Positions 10,483 to 19,088 of a stretch of 64,000 nucleotides of DNA are shown here, in pieces. Origin of the DNA: Cupriavidus taiwanensis LMG 19424 (GTDB lineage Bacteria; Pseudomonadota; Gammaproteobacteria; Burkholderiales; Burkholderiaceae); the NCBI RefSeq assembly GCF_000069785.1, contig NC_010528.1:2852001-2916000 (forward strand), written 5' to 3'. Position numbers and translations under genes: made by a program. Below the pieces are notes generated by a model. That model ran no database searches, had not been told where the DNA came from, and worked only from the letters and a program-made list of their open reading frames with translations. Position 1 is the first letter of the stretch. Each line of letters starts with the position of its first letter.

Positions 10483-10794
10483 TCAGGCAACGATCGCTTC
10501 GATGCGCAGTTCGGTGTAATTCTGACGATGGCCCTGACGCTTCTGGTAGTGCTTGCGACGGCGCATCTTGAAGATCTTCACCTTGTCGTGACGACCCTGG
10601 GAGATAACGGTAGCCTTGACGGAAGCCCCGCTCACCAGCGGCGTACCAAACTTGATTTGGTCGCCGGCGCCCACTGCGAGCACCTGGTCGAGCGTGATTT
10701 CTGCGCCAATGTCTGCCGGTATCTGTTCTACTTTCAGTTTTTCGCCAGCAGCAACCTTGTATTGCTTGCCGCCGGTTTTTACGACCGCGTACAT
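10483..10794 (-). CDS. rplU: 50S ribosomal protein L21
   Basis: 103 residues, a 23S-binding protein of the large subunit. The start [14 protein letters not shown] at 10794 is the family N-terminus. The frame is open well upstream, but that part reads as leader sequence. The C-terminal [17 protein letters not shown] signature confirms L21. A good sigma-70-type promoter lies about 110 bases upstream, giving a leader of about 100 bases. Confidence 0.97.
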   Translation of the reverse strand: MYAVVKTGGKQYKVAAGEKLKVEQIPADIGAEITLDQVLAVGAGDQIKFGTPLVSGASVKATVISQGRHDKVKIFKMRRRKHYQKRQGHRQNYTELRIEAIVA

Positions 10795-10902
10795 TGTCGA
10801 ACCTCTCGGATGTGAATAAAACGCCGAAACCGCGCAATGCGGCCCGGTTATCTCCCGCCGGCAAAGACCCGCAAGGCGAGCGACTACCGGAGGAAACCGG
10901 GA

Positions 10903-10931
10903 ATTGTAAACGAGATCGGGGAAAACTGCAA
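10903..10931 (-). promoter_or_regulatory. Sigma-70-type promoter of rplU-rpmA
   Basis: Read on the minus strand: TTGCAG (10926-10931), a 17-base spacer and TACAAT (10903-10908). Both hexamers are close to consensus and the spacing is ideal. Transcription would begin near 10896. Confidence 0.7.
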
Positions 10932-10988
10932 AGAAAACAGGCACATAGCCTGTGAGCGGCGCAGCCCGCACAATCGGCGGCGGCTCGG

Positions 10989-11084
10989 TCAGGTCAGGTC
11001 GGCGAGGAGGAACCCCGCCAGTGCGGCAAACGCCACCCACCACGCGGTGCGGCGCAGTTGGCGGCGAGGTATGGGCTTGTCCAT
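10989..11084 (-). CDS. Possible 31-residue membrane microprotein, leaderless
   Basis: A short ORF reading [16 protein letters not shown], then a hydrophobic stretch [15 protein letters not shown]. This basic head plus single-helix tail would suit a small inner-membrane protein. A perfect TATAAT (minus strand, 11091-11096) ends six bases before the ATG, so transcription would begin at or beside the A of the start codon and the message would be leaderless. No good -35 is visible. It lies between rplU and ispB, upstream of the rplU promoter. It is not recognised as a known family and could be chance. Confidence 0.35.
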   Translation of the reverse strand: MDKPIPRRQLRRTAWWVAFAALAGFLLADLT

Positions 11085-11187
11085 GCCCGCATTATAGTGG
11101 CGCCGGTCATCAGCGCCGCTGCGCGCATACCCTTAGCCAGTGCCAGGCAAGAATGCGGGGCATGCGTAGAACGCCGCGTGCATCGCA

Positions 11188-11216
11188 TATAATCGTCCGG
11201 TTTTGCGTAACGGTGA
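11188..11216 (+). promoter_or_regulatory. ispB -10 element and ribosome-binding site
   Basis: A perfect TATAAT lies at 11188-11193. GGTGA at 11212-11216 sits five bases before the TTG at 11222 and supports that start. The -35 region is poor. Confidence 0.5.
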
Positions 11217-11221
11217 TCATC

Positions 11222-12199
11222 TTGTCCCAGCCTTCCGCCACTGCCTTGCTTGCCCCGGTCGCTGCAGACATGCGCGCGGTCGATGCTGTTATCCGCCAGC
11301 GGCTGTCCTCCGAAGTCCCGCTGATCGAGCAGATCGGCGAATACATCATCGGTGCCGGCGGCAAGCGCCTGCGCCCGGTGATCCTGCTGCTGACGGCGCG
11401 CGCGCTGGGCTACGACGGCAACCGTCACCATGAGCTGGCCGCGGTCGTGGAATTCATCCACACCGCCACCCTGCTGCACGACGATGTCGTGGACGAGTCC
11501 GAGCTGCGGCGCGGGCGCGACACCGCCAACGCGGTGTTCGGCAATGCCGCCAGCGTGCTGGTGGGCGACTTCCTCTATTCGCGCGCGTTCCAGATGATGG
11601 TCGATGCCGGCAGCATGCGCATCATGGAAATCCTGTCGAACGCGACCAACGTGATCGCCGAGGGCGAAGTGCTGCAGCTGCTGAACATGCACGATCCCGA
11701 CGTCACAGTCGAGCGCTACCTGCAGGTGATCCGCTACAAGACCGCAAAGCTGTTCGAGGCCGCCGCGCAGCTGGGCGCCGTGCTGTCCGGCGCCGACGCG
11801 CAGATGGAAGAAGCCGCCGCCGAATACGGCCGGCGCATCGGCACTGCGTTCCAGCTGATCGACGACATGCTGGACTACACCGCCAGCGCCGAGCAGATGG
11901 GCAAGAATGCCGGCGACGACCTGCGCGAAGGCAAGCCCACCCTGCCGCTGCTGCATCTGATGGAACACGGCACGGCCGAGCAGCGCCAGCTGGCCCGCGA
12001 CGCGATCGTGCAGGGCGGCACCGAGCATTTCGACGCGGTCTTCGCCGCCATCCATGCCAGCGGCGCGCTCGAGGTCACCTTCGAAGCCGCGCGGCGCGAA
12101 GCCGAAGCCGCCGAGCAGGCGGCCCGGCAATTCCCGCCGTCAGCGCTGAAGGAAACCCTGATCCAGCTCTGCGCATTCTCCCTGCAGCGGCAGTCCTGA
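11222..12199 (+). CDS. ispB: Octaprenyl/polyprenyl diphosphate synthase
   Basis: Makes the long isoprenoid side chain of ubiquinone by successive addition of isopentenyl diphosphate. From the TTG start it has 325 residues. The two aspartate-rich motifs are complete: D87-D88-x-x-D91 in LLHDDVVDE and D214-D215-x-x-D218 in LIDDMLDYT. KRLRPVILLL supplies the basic diphosphate-binding residues. TTG is preferred over an in-frame GTG at 11213 because GGTGA sits at proper distance before TTG and the N-terminus then matches the family length. Chain length is not readable from sequence; octaprenyl is the usual product in these bacteria. Confidence 0.92.
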   Translation: MSQPSATALLAPVAADMRAVDAVIRQRLSSEVPLIEQIGEYIIGAGGKRLRPVILLLTARALGYDGNRHHELAAVVEFIHTATLLHDDVVDESELRRGRDTANAVFGNAASVLVGDFLYSRAFQMMVDAGSMRIMEILSNATNVIAEGEVLQLLNMHDPDVTVERYLQVIRYKTAKLFEAAAQLGAVLSGADAQMEEAAAEYGRRIGTAFQLIDDMLDYTASAEQMGKNAGDDLREGKPTLPLLHLMEHGTAEQRQLARDAIVQGGTEHFDAVFAAIHASGALEVTFEAARREAEAAEQAARQFPPSALKETLIQLCAFSLQRQS

Positions 12200-12316
12200 G
12201 CCCGGGATCAGCGGGATGAAAGGCGGTTTTCCTTCGCCCTCTTCCATTCCCAAAAAAACGCTGCTAAACTTACGTTCTTTGCTGCTGACGCCAAAGCGTC
12301 TGCCGGCAAACCAAAT

Positions 12317-12393
12317 CGGGGTGTAGCTTAGCCTGGTAGAGCGCTACGTTCGGGACGTAGAGGCCGGAGGTTCGAATCCTCTCACCCCGACCA
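12317..12393 (+). tRNA. tRNA-Pro (anticodon CGG)
   Basis: 77 bases including an encoded CCA at 12391-12393. The acceptor stem pairs CGGGGTG with CACCCCG. The anticodon stem CTACG/CGTAG encloses loop TTCGGGA with anticodon CGG at 12351-12353. The T arm carries GGTTCGAATCC. A possible -10 TAAACT lies at 12264-12269. The gene reads codon CCG, common in this high-GC genome. Confidence 0.97.
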
Positions 12394-12400
12394 GATTTAG

Positions 12401-12435
12401 AAAGCCGAATCAACGAAAGTTGGTTCGGCTTTTTG
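12401..12435 (+). terminator. Terminator of tRNA-Pro
   Basis: AAAGCCGAA (12401-12409) pairs with TTCGGCTTT, with an inner CAAC/GTTG helix closed by a GAAA tetraloop and a run of T after the stem. It begins seven bases after the tRNA end and also faces the convergent antitoxin gene. Confidence 0.9.
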
Positions 12436-12454
12436 TCTTTCTACCCCTTCCTTC

Positions 12455-12775
12455 TCAGCCCTTGATGGCTTTGCGCCGTCGTTTGAATGCCTTCAGCTCT
12501 GCCACGGAGAAAAGCTGGCTGCGCCCGACTTCCGCCCGTGGAGCCAGCTTGCCATCGCGCACCAGCCGGCGGAAGGTGGCAATCGAGATTTCGAGGTATT
12601 GGGCAGCCTCTGCCGCGGTGAAATCGTCCTCAGCCAGATGGCCGAAGACTTCCTCGTGCGAGAAATCTTCGTCACCAAAGGCCTGCTGCCCGATCAGTGT
12701 GAAGAACCTGACGCGCTCCCGCGGGGGCAACTCGCCGAGGGCATGCAGCAGATCTTCAGCCGTCATCGTGTCCAT
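12455..12775 (-). CDS. Helix-turn-helix antitoxin of a toxin-antitoxin pair
   Basis: 106 residues. The C-terminal half (FTAAEAAQYLEISIATFRRLVRDGKLAPRAEVGRSQLFSVAELKAF) is an excisionase/MerR-like helix-turn-helix of the kind found in antitoxins. The N-terminal half is acidic and helical and would be the toxin-binding part. It overlaps the end of the RelE/ParE-type gene by 20 bases and is translated second, the HigBA-like order. It probably binds the inverted repeat upstream of the toxin gene. An alternative start ATG lies three codons in. An orphan DNA-binding role is possible, but the overlap argues for a pair. Confidence 0.75.
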   Translation of the reverse strand: MDTMTAEDLLHALGELPPRERVRFFTLIGQQAFGDEDFSHEEVFGHLAEDDFTAAEAAQYLEISIATFRRLVRDGKLAPRAEVGRSQLFSVAELKAFKRRRKAIKG

Positions 12776-13094
12776 TCCTTTCTGCCTTCAGGTATTTCTT
12801 GAGCTCGTCATAGAAGTTCTCATGCGAGCTCACCTTGTAGAAATCGATCCATAGCACTTCAAGCGCCCCGCCTTTCGCGTTGAACTCCTGCGGCAGTACC
12901 CGGTAGGCGATCAGGTATTGCTGCCGGTTGAACCGGAATTTGTGCACCCGGATGCCACCCAAGTCCCCGATCTTCGCTTCCCCCAACTCGGGCGCCGCAC
13001 AGAGCTCCTCAACCTCGTCTTCGATCGCCAGTTGCAGGGGCTTGTGTGCTTTCTTGACGAACTGTGCGAAAGGCTTCTTGTAGTTTCGCCTCAT
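12756..13094 (-). CDS. RelE/ParE-superfamily toxin
   Basis: 112 residues. The pattern fits a RelE/ParE fold: basic N-terminal helix, EDEVEELCAAPELGEAKIGDLGGIRVHKF, then FRFNRQQYLIAYRV and LEVLWIDFYKVSSHENFYDELKKYL. RelE-type proteins cut mRNA on the ribosome and ParE-type proteins poison gyrase; sequence alone does not decide between them. The short C-terminal tail is encoded within the 20-base overlap with the antitoxin gene. The pair lies immediately beyond tRNA-Pro, facing it, with AT-rich sequence upstream unlike the surrounding core, which suggests acquisition. Confidence 0.75.
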   Translation of the reverse strand: MRRNYKKPFAQFVKKAHKPLQLAIEDEVEELCAAPELGEAKIGDLGGIRVHKFRFNRQQYLIAYRVLPQEFNAKGGALEVLWIDFYKVSSHENFYDELKKYLKAERNGHDDG

Positions 13095-13098
13095 GCGA

Positions 13099-13128
13099 TG
13101 TTATACACTCATTTTTGATTCTATAACA
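13099..13128 (-). promoter_or_regulatory. Inverted repeat and promoter region of the toxin-antitoxin pair
   Basis: TGTTATA at 13099-13105 and TATAACA at 13122-13128 form a perfect inverted repeat with a 16-base AT-rich spacer, beginning five bases before the toxin ATG. On the minus strand the repeat contains TATAAC and TATAGA, usable as -10 elements. It is a good candidate operator for antitoxin autoregulation. Confidence 0.5.
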
Positions 13129-13415
13129 GATCAGGCTCCGTCGGACGCCGGCGAGCCACCGTGCCGAGAAGCATGGCGGGCCAGCGGCCCATTGGGATTG
13201 AGGCGACTCTCAAATTGCCGTCTGCGGTGTTCGCGGCCCCGTGGGACTGGGGCCCCGCGCATTAGCGGTTGCGCCGGTGTCGCACAAACGCCAATACGTC
13301 CCGCCGTCGCCTTTACAAAAAGTGACCCCATCGGCAAACTGCCCCGATCCCTAGAAGCGGGCTCGTCTCGTCCTGCCCTGTCCGCGGACACTGCTCCAAT
13401 CACTGCGCACCTGCC
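13129..13415. other. Intergenic stretch before pilB
   Basis: About 290 bases between the toxin promoter region and pilB. One plus-strand reading frame crosses it but has no family features and an Arg/Pro-rich composition typical of a chance GC-rich frame. No tRNA fragment resembling the tRNA-Pro end was seen, and I see no clear promoter for pilB. Confidence 0.5.
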
Positions 13416-15140
13416 ATGACACTCGGACTTGCCCTGGCCCAGAGCCGGCGTATCGCGCCCGCGCTGCTTGCTCAGCTGGAGCAGGCCGCGCGTGAAAAGC
13501 AATCGCAGCTGATCGACGAGATCGTCGGCAGCGGCACCATGAGCGCGCACGACCTGGCGCTGTTCGCCGCGGACAAGTACCAGTTGCCGCTGCTGGACCT
13601 GGCCCAGTACAACCTCTCCAAGGTGCCGCCGGCGCTGGCCGGCAACCGGGAATTCCATGCCCACCGGCTGCTGCCGCTGGGCCGGCGCGAGAACCGCCTG
13701 GTGCTGGCGCTTTCCGACCCGTCCAACCAGGCCGGCCTGGACGCGATCCGCGACAAGTACAAGCTGCCGGTCGAAGCGGTGGTGGTCGAGCACGACAAGC
13801 TGATGAAGCATGTGCGCGCCGCCGGCGAGGCGCTGGGCACGCTCAAGAACATCTCGCCGGTGCAGGCCGAGCGCAAGATGATCGAATACGATCCGGTGGC
13901 CGCGGCCGCCAACCCGCGCAACCGCACCACGGCCGACAACATCGACGACGCCCCGGTGGTGCGCTTCCTGCAGAAGCTGCTGACCGAGGCCTTCCATCGC
14001 GGCGCCTCGGACCTGCACTTCGAGCCGTTCGAAACCTTCTACCGCATCCGCTTCCGCGTCGATGGCGTGCTGCAGGAGGTTGCGCGCCCGCCGCTGGATA
14101 TCCGCGACAAGATCGCGACCCGGATCAAGGTGCTGTCGCGGCTGGATATTTCTGAAAAGCGCGTGCCGCAGGACGGCCGCATGAAGCTGCTGATCGCGCT
14201 GCCCAAGGACAAGGATGCCAAGGAAACCGTCGAGAAGGCGGTGGACTTCCGCGTCTCGACGCTGCCCACGCTGTTCGGCGAGAAGATCGTGATGCGGATC
14301 CTGGAATCCTCGTCCGACAAGCTCGATATCGACCAGCTCGGCTATGAGCCGGAGCAGAAGGCGCTGCTGCTGGACGTGATCAAGCGCCCCTACGGCATGG
14401 TGCTGGTGACCGGCCCCACCGGCAGCGGCAAGACCGTGTCGCTGTACACCTTCCTGAACCTGCTGAACCAGGGCGACATCAATATCTCCACGGCCGAGGA
14501 CCCGGCCGAAATCCAGTTGCCGGGGATCAACCAGGTCAACGTCAACGACAAGGCCGGGCTGACCTTCGCCGCCGCGCTGCGGTCGTTCCTGCGCCAGGAT
14601 CCGGACATCATCATGGTCGGCGAAATCCGCGACCTGGAAACCGCCGACATTTCCATCAAGGCCGCGCAGACCGGTCACCTGGTGTTGTCGACGCTGCACA
14701 CCAACGATGCGCCCACCACGCTGACACGCCTGATGAACATGGGCGTGGCCCCCTTCAATATTGCGTCCAGCGTGCTGATGATCACCGCCCAGCGGCTGGC
14801 GCGACGGCTGTGCACCTGCAAGCGCGAGGGCGAGATCCCGCGTGAGGCCTTGCTGGAAGCGGGCTTCCGCGAGCACGACCTGGACGGCAGCTGGCAGCCC
14901 TACCATCCGGTCGGCTGCGAGCGCTGCAACGGCAGCGGCTACAAGGGCCGCTGCGGCATCTACCAGGTGATGCCGATCACCGAGGCCATGCAGGAAATCA
15001 TCCTGGCGCACGGCACGGCGCTGCAGATTGCCGAACAGGCGCGCAAGGACGGCGTGCTATCGTTGCGCGAAGCGGGGCTGCTGAAGGTCAGGCAGGGCGT
15101 CACGTCACTCGAAGAAGTGCTGGCGACCACGAACACGTAG
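13416..15140 (+). CDS. pilB: Type IV pilus assembly ATPase PilB
   Basis: Hexameric cytoplasmic ATPase that powers pilus extension. 574 residues. An N-terminal MshEN-like domain (1-150) precedes the GspE-type core. Walker A GPTGSGKT is at 333-340, the Asp box around GASDLHFE near 197-203, Walker B in DPDIIMVGEIRD, and the His box in TLHTNDA. A tetracysteine zinc site is formed by CTCK and CERCNGSGYKGRC in the C-terminal part. It precedes pilC and pilD. No major pilin gene is present in this window. Confidence 0.95.
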   Translation: MTLGLALAQSRRIAPALLAQLEQAAREKQSQLIDEIVGSGTMSAHDLALFAADKYQLPLLDLAQYNLSKVPPALAGNREFHAHRLLPLGRRENRLVLALSDPSNQAGLDAIRDKYKLPVEAVVVEHDKLMKHVRAAGEALGTLKNISPVQAERKMIEYDPVAAAANPRNRTTADNIDDAPVVRFLQKLLTEAFHRGASDLHFEPFETFYRIRFRVDGVLQEVARPPLDIRDKIATRIKVLSRLDISEKRVPQDGRMKLLIALPKDKDAKETVEKAVDFRVSTLPTLFGEKIVMRILESSSDKLDIDQLGYEPEQKALLLDVIKRPYGMVLVTGPTGSGKTVSLYTFLNLLNQGDINISTAEDPAEIQLPGINQVNVNDKAGLTFAAALRSFLRQDPDIIMVGEIRDLETADISIKAAQTGHLVLSTLHTNDAPTTLTRLMNMGVAPFNIASSVLMITAQRLARRLCTCKREGEIPREALLEAGFREHDLDGSWQPYHPVGCERCNGSGYKGRCGIYQVMPITEAMQEIILAHGTALQIAEQARKDGVLSLREAGLLKVRQGVTSLEEVLATTNT

Positions 15141-15205
15141 GCAAGTACGACACAACGTAAAGACAAGACGCACAACAAGCGTCATTTGCATCGGGGGTCA
15201 ATACC

Positions 15206-16477
15206 ATGGCGACGCGCGCACCAGCAGCGGGCGCCCGGACGGGGGCACCGTCACGGGCCAAATCAGGGAAGGGACGCAAGGCCCCCACCCAGTACATCTT
15301 CGAGTGGGAAGGCAAGGACCGCAAGGGCAAGACCTTCACCGGCGAACTGCGCGCCGAAAACCAGGCCGAGGTCACCGCCACGCTGCGCAAGCAGGGCCTG
15401 ACCATCGTCAGGCTGAAAAAGCGCAAGGCCGCGCGCGGGCGCAAGATCACCGAGAAGGACATCGCCTACTTCACCCGGCAGCTGTCGACCATGCTCAAGG
15501 CCGGCATCCCGCTGCTGCAGTCGATCGACATCATCGCGCGCGGGCACGTCAACCCCAACTTCACCCAGCTGCTGTCCGACATCCGCTTCGACATCGAGGC
15601 CGGCAGCAGCATGGCCGCGGCGTTCCGCCGCCACCCCAAGTACTTCGACACGCTGTACTGCAACCTGATCGATGCCGGCGAACAGGGCGGTATCCTGGAC
15701 TCGCTGCTGGAGCGCCTGTCGCTCTACATGGAGAAGACCATCGCGCTGAAGGGGCAGATCAAGTCCGCGATGATCTACCCGATCGCGGTGCTGACCGTCG
15801 CCTTTGCCGTCACCGTGATCCTGATGCTGTTCGTGATCCCGGCGTTCAAGGGGGTGTTCTCCAGCTTCGGCGCCAACCTGCCGGCGCCGACGCTGCTGGT
15901 GATCGCGATCTCGGACTTCTTTGTGCAGTACTGGTACCTGGTGATCGGCGCGCCGGTGGCCGGCATCAGCTTCTACCTGCGCGCGCTGAAGAAATCCGAG
16001 AAGGTGCAGCGCGCCACCGACCGCGCGCTGCTGAAGCTGCCGATCTTCGGCAGCCTGTTCCGCAAGGCCGTGATCGCTCGCTGGACCCGCACCCTGGCGA
16101 CGATGTTCGCGGCCGGCACGCCGCTGGTCGAGTCGATGGAGTCCGTGGCCGGCGCCGCCGGCAACTGGGTCTACTACGACGCCACCCGAGAGATCGAGCA
16201 ATCGGTGCGCATCGGCACCAGCCTCACCAACGCCATGCAGGCGACCCATGTGTTCGACAACATGGTGCTGCAGATGACGCAGATCGGCGAGGAATCCGGC
16301 GCGCTGGACGACATGCTGCTGAAGGTGGCGGAGTTCTACGAGCGCGAGGTCGACGATGCCGTTGCCGCCATCTCAAGCCTGATCGAGCCGCTGATCATCG
16401 TGGTGCTGGGCGTGCTGATCGGCGGCATGGTGGTGGCGATGTACCTGCCGATCTTCAAGCTGGGACAGGTGGTGTAA
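15206..16477 (+). CDS. pilC: Type IV pilus inner-membrane platform protein PilC
   Basis: 423 residues with two GspF domains. The first covers about 85-205 (FTRQLSTMLKAGIPLLQSID) and the second about 285-405 (RWTRTLATMFAAGTPLVESME). Three to four membrane helices include AVLTVAFAVTVILMLFVIPAF and the C-terminal LIIVVLGVLIGGMVVAMYLPIF. It forms the inner-membrane platform on which PilB acts. A basic, Ala-rich N-terminal tail (1-45) is cytoplasmic. It begins 65 bases after pilB and ends 3 bases before pilD. Confidence 0.95.
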   Translation: MATRAPAAGARTGAPSRAKSGKGRKAPTQYIFEWEGKDRKGKTFTGELRAENQAEVTATLRKQGLTIVRLKKRKAARGRKITEKDIAYFTRQLSTMLKAGIPLLQSIDIIARGHVNPNFTQLLSDIRFDIEAGSSMAAAFRRHPKYFDTLYCNLIDAGEQGGILDSLLERLSLYMEKTIALKGQIKSAMIYPIAVLTVAFAVTVILMLFVIPAFKGVFSSFGANLPAPTLLVIAISDFFVQYWYLVIGAPVAGISFYLRALKKSEKVQRATDRALLKLPIFGSLFRKAVIARWTRTLATMFAAGTPLVESMESVAGAAGNWVYYDATREIEQSVRIGTSLTNAMQATHVFDNMVLQMTQIGEESGALDDMLLKVAEFYEREVDDAVAAISSLIEPLIIVVLGVLIGGMVVAMYLPIFKLGQVV

Positions 16478-16480
16478 GCG

Positions 16481-17404
16481 ATGCAGCCTGTGTGGTCCGT
16501 TTCCCCCTATCCGAACGGAGCCGCGACCGGAACCGCGACCGGCACCGCCCCGCTGCTGCACGCGCTGGCGGCGCTGCCGCCAGTCTTTCTGGTGGCGGCA
16601 GCGGGGCTGCTGGGGCTGGTGGTCGGCAGCTTCCTCAACGTGGTGATCCACCGCGTGCCGCGCATGATGGAGCGCGACGAGGCCAACTACATTGCCGAGC
16701 TGCGCGGCGACCCGCTGCCCTACCCCGGCCGCTACAACCTGATGGTGCCGCGTTCTGCCTGCCCGCACTGCGGCCACGCCATCGCCCCGTGGGAAAACGT
16801 GCCGGTATTGAGCTACCTGTTCCTGCGCGGCCGCTGCTCCGCGTGCAAGGCGCCGATCAGCGTGCGCTATCCGCTGGTGGAGCTGGCCTGCGGTGTGCTG
16901 AGCGCGCTGGTGGCATGGCGCTTCGGCCCGACCGCGCAGGCACTGGCCGCGCTGGTGCTGGTGTGGGGGCTGCTGGCGCTGACCATGATCGATGCCGATA
17001 CGCAGTTGCTGCCCGACCAGATCACGCTGCCGCTGCTGTGGATCGGCCTGCTGCTGAACGTCGCCGGCCTGTTCGTGGCGCTGCCCGACGCGGTGATCGG
17101 CGCGGCCGCCGGCTACCTGGTGCTGTGGATTGCCTACTGGCTGTTCCGGCTGCTGCGCGGCAAGGAGGGCATGGGCTTCGGCGACTTCAAGCTGATGGCG
17201 GCACTGGGGGCGTGGTTTGGCTGGCAGGCGCTGCCCGCGCTGGTGCTGCTGTCGTCGGTCGCCGGCGTGCTGTTCGGGCTGGCCAATATCGCGCTGCGCC
17301 GCCAGGACCGAGACACGCCGTTCCCGTTCGGGCCCTTTATTGCCCTGGCCGGCGTGGTGGTGCTGCTGTTCGGTCCCGGGGTGCTGCCGCTGTTTGCCTG
17401 GTAA
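16481..17404 (+). CDS. pilD: Prepilin peptidase/N-methyltransferase PilD
   Basis: Cleaves type IV prepilin leader peptides and methylates the new N-terminus, at the inner membrane. 307 residues with about seven to eight helices. A cytoplasmic zinc-binding loop has C94-x2-C97 and C119-x2-C122. The aspartyl protease motifs are MIDADTQLLPD around 169-179 and GFGD at 232-235 (D235). Residues 1-30 before the first helix are Gly/Ala/Thr-rich. The presence of both domains marks the bifunctional form. It may also serve a type II secretion system elsewhere. Confidence 0.95.
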   Translation: MQPVWSVSPYPNGAATGTATGTAPLLHALAALPPVFLVAAAGLLGLVVGSFLNVVIHRVPRMMERDEANYIAELRGDPLPYPGRYNLMVPRSACPHCGHAIAPWENVPVLSYLFLRGRCSACKAPISVRYPLVELACGVLSALVAWRFGPTAQALAALVLVWGLLALTMIDADTQLLPDQITLPLLWIGLLLNVAGLFVALPDAVIGAAAGYLVLWIAYWLFRLLRGKEGMGFGDFKLMAALGAWFGWQALPALVLLSSVAGVLFGLANIALRRQDRDTPFPFGPFIALAGVVVLLFGPGVLPLFAW

Positions 17405-17476
17405 GGCCGCGCGGCCCTCATCGGACCCCGGCCGAAGCTGGTATCGTTGCGGCAACGACGTCTGACAGAACTTCAC

Positions 17477-18103
17477 ATGCTGGAAATCGGACTGACCGGC
17501 GGCATCGGCAGCGGCAAGACCCGCGTGGCCGACATGTTCGCCGCGCGCGGCGCCGCGATCATCGACACCGACCTGCTCGCGCATGAGATCACCGCCCCGG
17601 GCGGGCGCGCCATCCCGGCGCTGGTCGAAGCCTTCGGCCCGGCCTGCCTGCGCCCGGACGGCGCCATGGACCGCGACGCGATGCGCGCGCTGGTATTCGC
17701 CGATCCCGCCGCCAAGGCCCGGCTCGAAGCCATCACGCATCCGCTGATCCGCGCGCTGACGACCGAACGCGCACAGTCGATCCGCGCTGCGGGCGCGCAT
17801 CCCTACCTGATCTACGTGGTGCCGCTGCTGGTGGAGTCGGGCTCGTGGCGCGAGCGCGTCGGCCGCGTGCTGGTGGTCGACTGCACGGAAGCCACGCAGG
17901 TGGCCCGCGTGATGTCGCGCAACGGCTTCAGCCGCGAACAGGTGCTGGCCATCATGGCCAGGCAGGCCACGCGCGCCGCGCGCCTGGCATGTGCCGACGA
18001 CGTCATCGACAACGACGGGCCGGTGCAGGCGCTGGTGGCGCAGGTCGACCGGCTCGACCGCTACTACCGTGAACTGTCGGCCGCGGGCACGGTCCATCCA
18101 TAA
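17477..18103 (+). CDS. coaE: Dephospho-CoA kinase
   Basis: Last step of coenzyme A synthesis: phosphorylation of the 3'-hydroxyl of dephospho-CoA. 208 residues, P-loop GGIGSGKT at 8-15. IDTDLLAHEIT and HPLIRAL are typical of the family. The start MLEIGLTGG at 17477 is preferred; ten further upstream codons are open but lack family similarity. Position after pilD is conserved in gamma- and betaproteobacteria. Confidence 0.95.
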   Translation: MLEIGLTGGIGSGKTRVADMFAARGAAIIDTDLLAHEITAPGGRAIPALVEAFGPACLRPDGAMDRDAMRALVFADPAAKARLEAITHPLIRALTTERAQSIRAAGAHPYLIYVVPLLVESGSWRERVGRVLVVDCTEATQVARVMSRNGFSREQVLAIMARQATRAARLACADDVIDNDGPVQALVAQVDRLDRYYRELSAAGTVHP

Positions 18104-18147
18104 CGCCCGGGGCCGGCGCCGTGGCGCATGGCATCATGCGGGCGACA

Positions 18148-18176
18148 TTGTCCTCGGACCTTGTCTCGCATAGAAT
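18148..18176 (+). promoter_or_regulatory. Candidate promoter of zapD
   Basis: TTGTCC (18148-18153), a 17-base spacer and TAGAAT (18171-18176). Spacing is ideal and hexamers are near consensus. The zapD start is about 130 bases further on, so zapD may be expressed apart from the pil-coaE transcript. Confidence 0.5.
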
Positions 18177-18312
18177 GCGCTGGAACATGCCGGGAAATCG
18201 CCGCATAGTGCCGGTATCCCCCACGCATAGATCGCCCTTTCCGGTATTTCCCGGGCCTCATTCTGCACCGGGCCGCCCCTGAAGCGCCCGACGCCCTGCA
18301 CGGACACAGCAC

Positions 18313-19071
18313 TTGATTCTGTACGAATACCCTTTCAACGAACGCATCAGGACTCTCCTGCGCCTGGAAGACCTGTTCGATCGGCTGGAATACTTCCTCG
18401 GCCAGGATCATGCCCAGCAGCATCATGTCGCGCTGACCACGCTGTTCGAGATCATCGACGTGGCCGGCCGTGCGGACCTCAAGACCGACCTGATCAAGGA
18501 ACTGGAGCGCCAGCGCCAGGCCCTGGCGCCGTTGCGCGCCAATCCGCAGATTGACCAGGACGCGCTCGACTCGGTCATCGGCGAGATCGAGCAGGGTATC
18601 GCCATGCTCAACCAGACCGTGGGCAAGGCCGGCCAGTTGCTGACGGACAACGAGTGGCTGACCAGCATCCGCAGCCGCGCCATCATCCCCGGCGGCACCT
18701 GCGAGTTCGACCTGCCCGCCTACTATGCCTGGCAGCATCGCCCCGCCGAAGACCGCCGCGCCGACATCCTGAAATGGGCACGTCCGCTGGTGTCGCTGCG
18801 CATGGGCACCACCATCGTGCTGCGGCTGCTGCGAGAAGCGGGACAGAGCGGCAAGGTGATCGCCACCGGGGGCAGCTACCAGCAGATGCTGTCGGGCCGC
18901 AGCTACCAGCTGATGCAGGTCTACCTGGACGATTCGCTGCTGGCCTTCATTCCCGAGATGAGCGCCAACAAGTACATGCTGTGGGTGCGCTTCACGCAGC
19001 AGGACGGTGACCTGCGCCCGCGCTCGGTCGATGCCGATATCCCGTTCCTGCTCAAACTCTGCAACTTCTGA
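18313..19071 (+). CDS. zapD: Cell division protein ZapD (FtsZ-associated)
   Basis: 252 residues from a TTG start. ZapD binds the FtsZ C-terminal peptide and bundles FtsZ filaments at the Z ring. The helical N-terminal domain [24 protein letters not shown] and the motif [18 protein letters not shown] are diagnostic. The first two codons after the start (IL) agree with the family N-terminus, and no ATG is available nearby. Its partner FtsZ is encoded in the dcw cluster 11 kb away. It lies just upstream of yacG, the common proteobacterial order. Confidence 0.95.
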   Translation: MILYEYPFNERIRTLLRLEDLFDRLEYFLGQDHAQQHHVALTTLFEIIDVAGRADLKTDLIKELERQRQALAPLRANPQIDQDALDSVIGEIEQGIAMLNQTVGKAGQLLTDNEWLTSIRSRAIIPGGTCEFDLPAYYAWQHRPAEDRRADILKWARPLVSLRMGTTIVLRLLREAGQSGKVIATGGSYQQMLSGRSYQLMQVYLDDSLLAFIPEMSANKYMLWVRFTQQDGDLRPRSVDADIPFLLKLCNF

Positions 19072-19088
19072 AGCCTGCGCTGAACGCC

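Noticed and set aside
12317..13415. A direct repeat of the tRNA-Pro 3' end marking an integrated element
   Set aside because: No copy of the T-arm and acceptor sequence was seen downstream, so an attachment-site pair is not supported in this window.
15304..17586. A 760-codon open frame overlapping pilC, pilD and coaE
   Set aside because: Out-of-frame shadow with Arg/Gly/Ala/Asp-rich composition; the pil genes in the other frame have full motifs.
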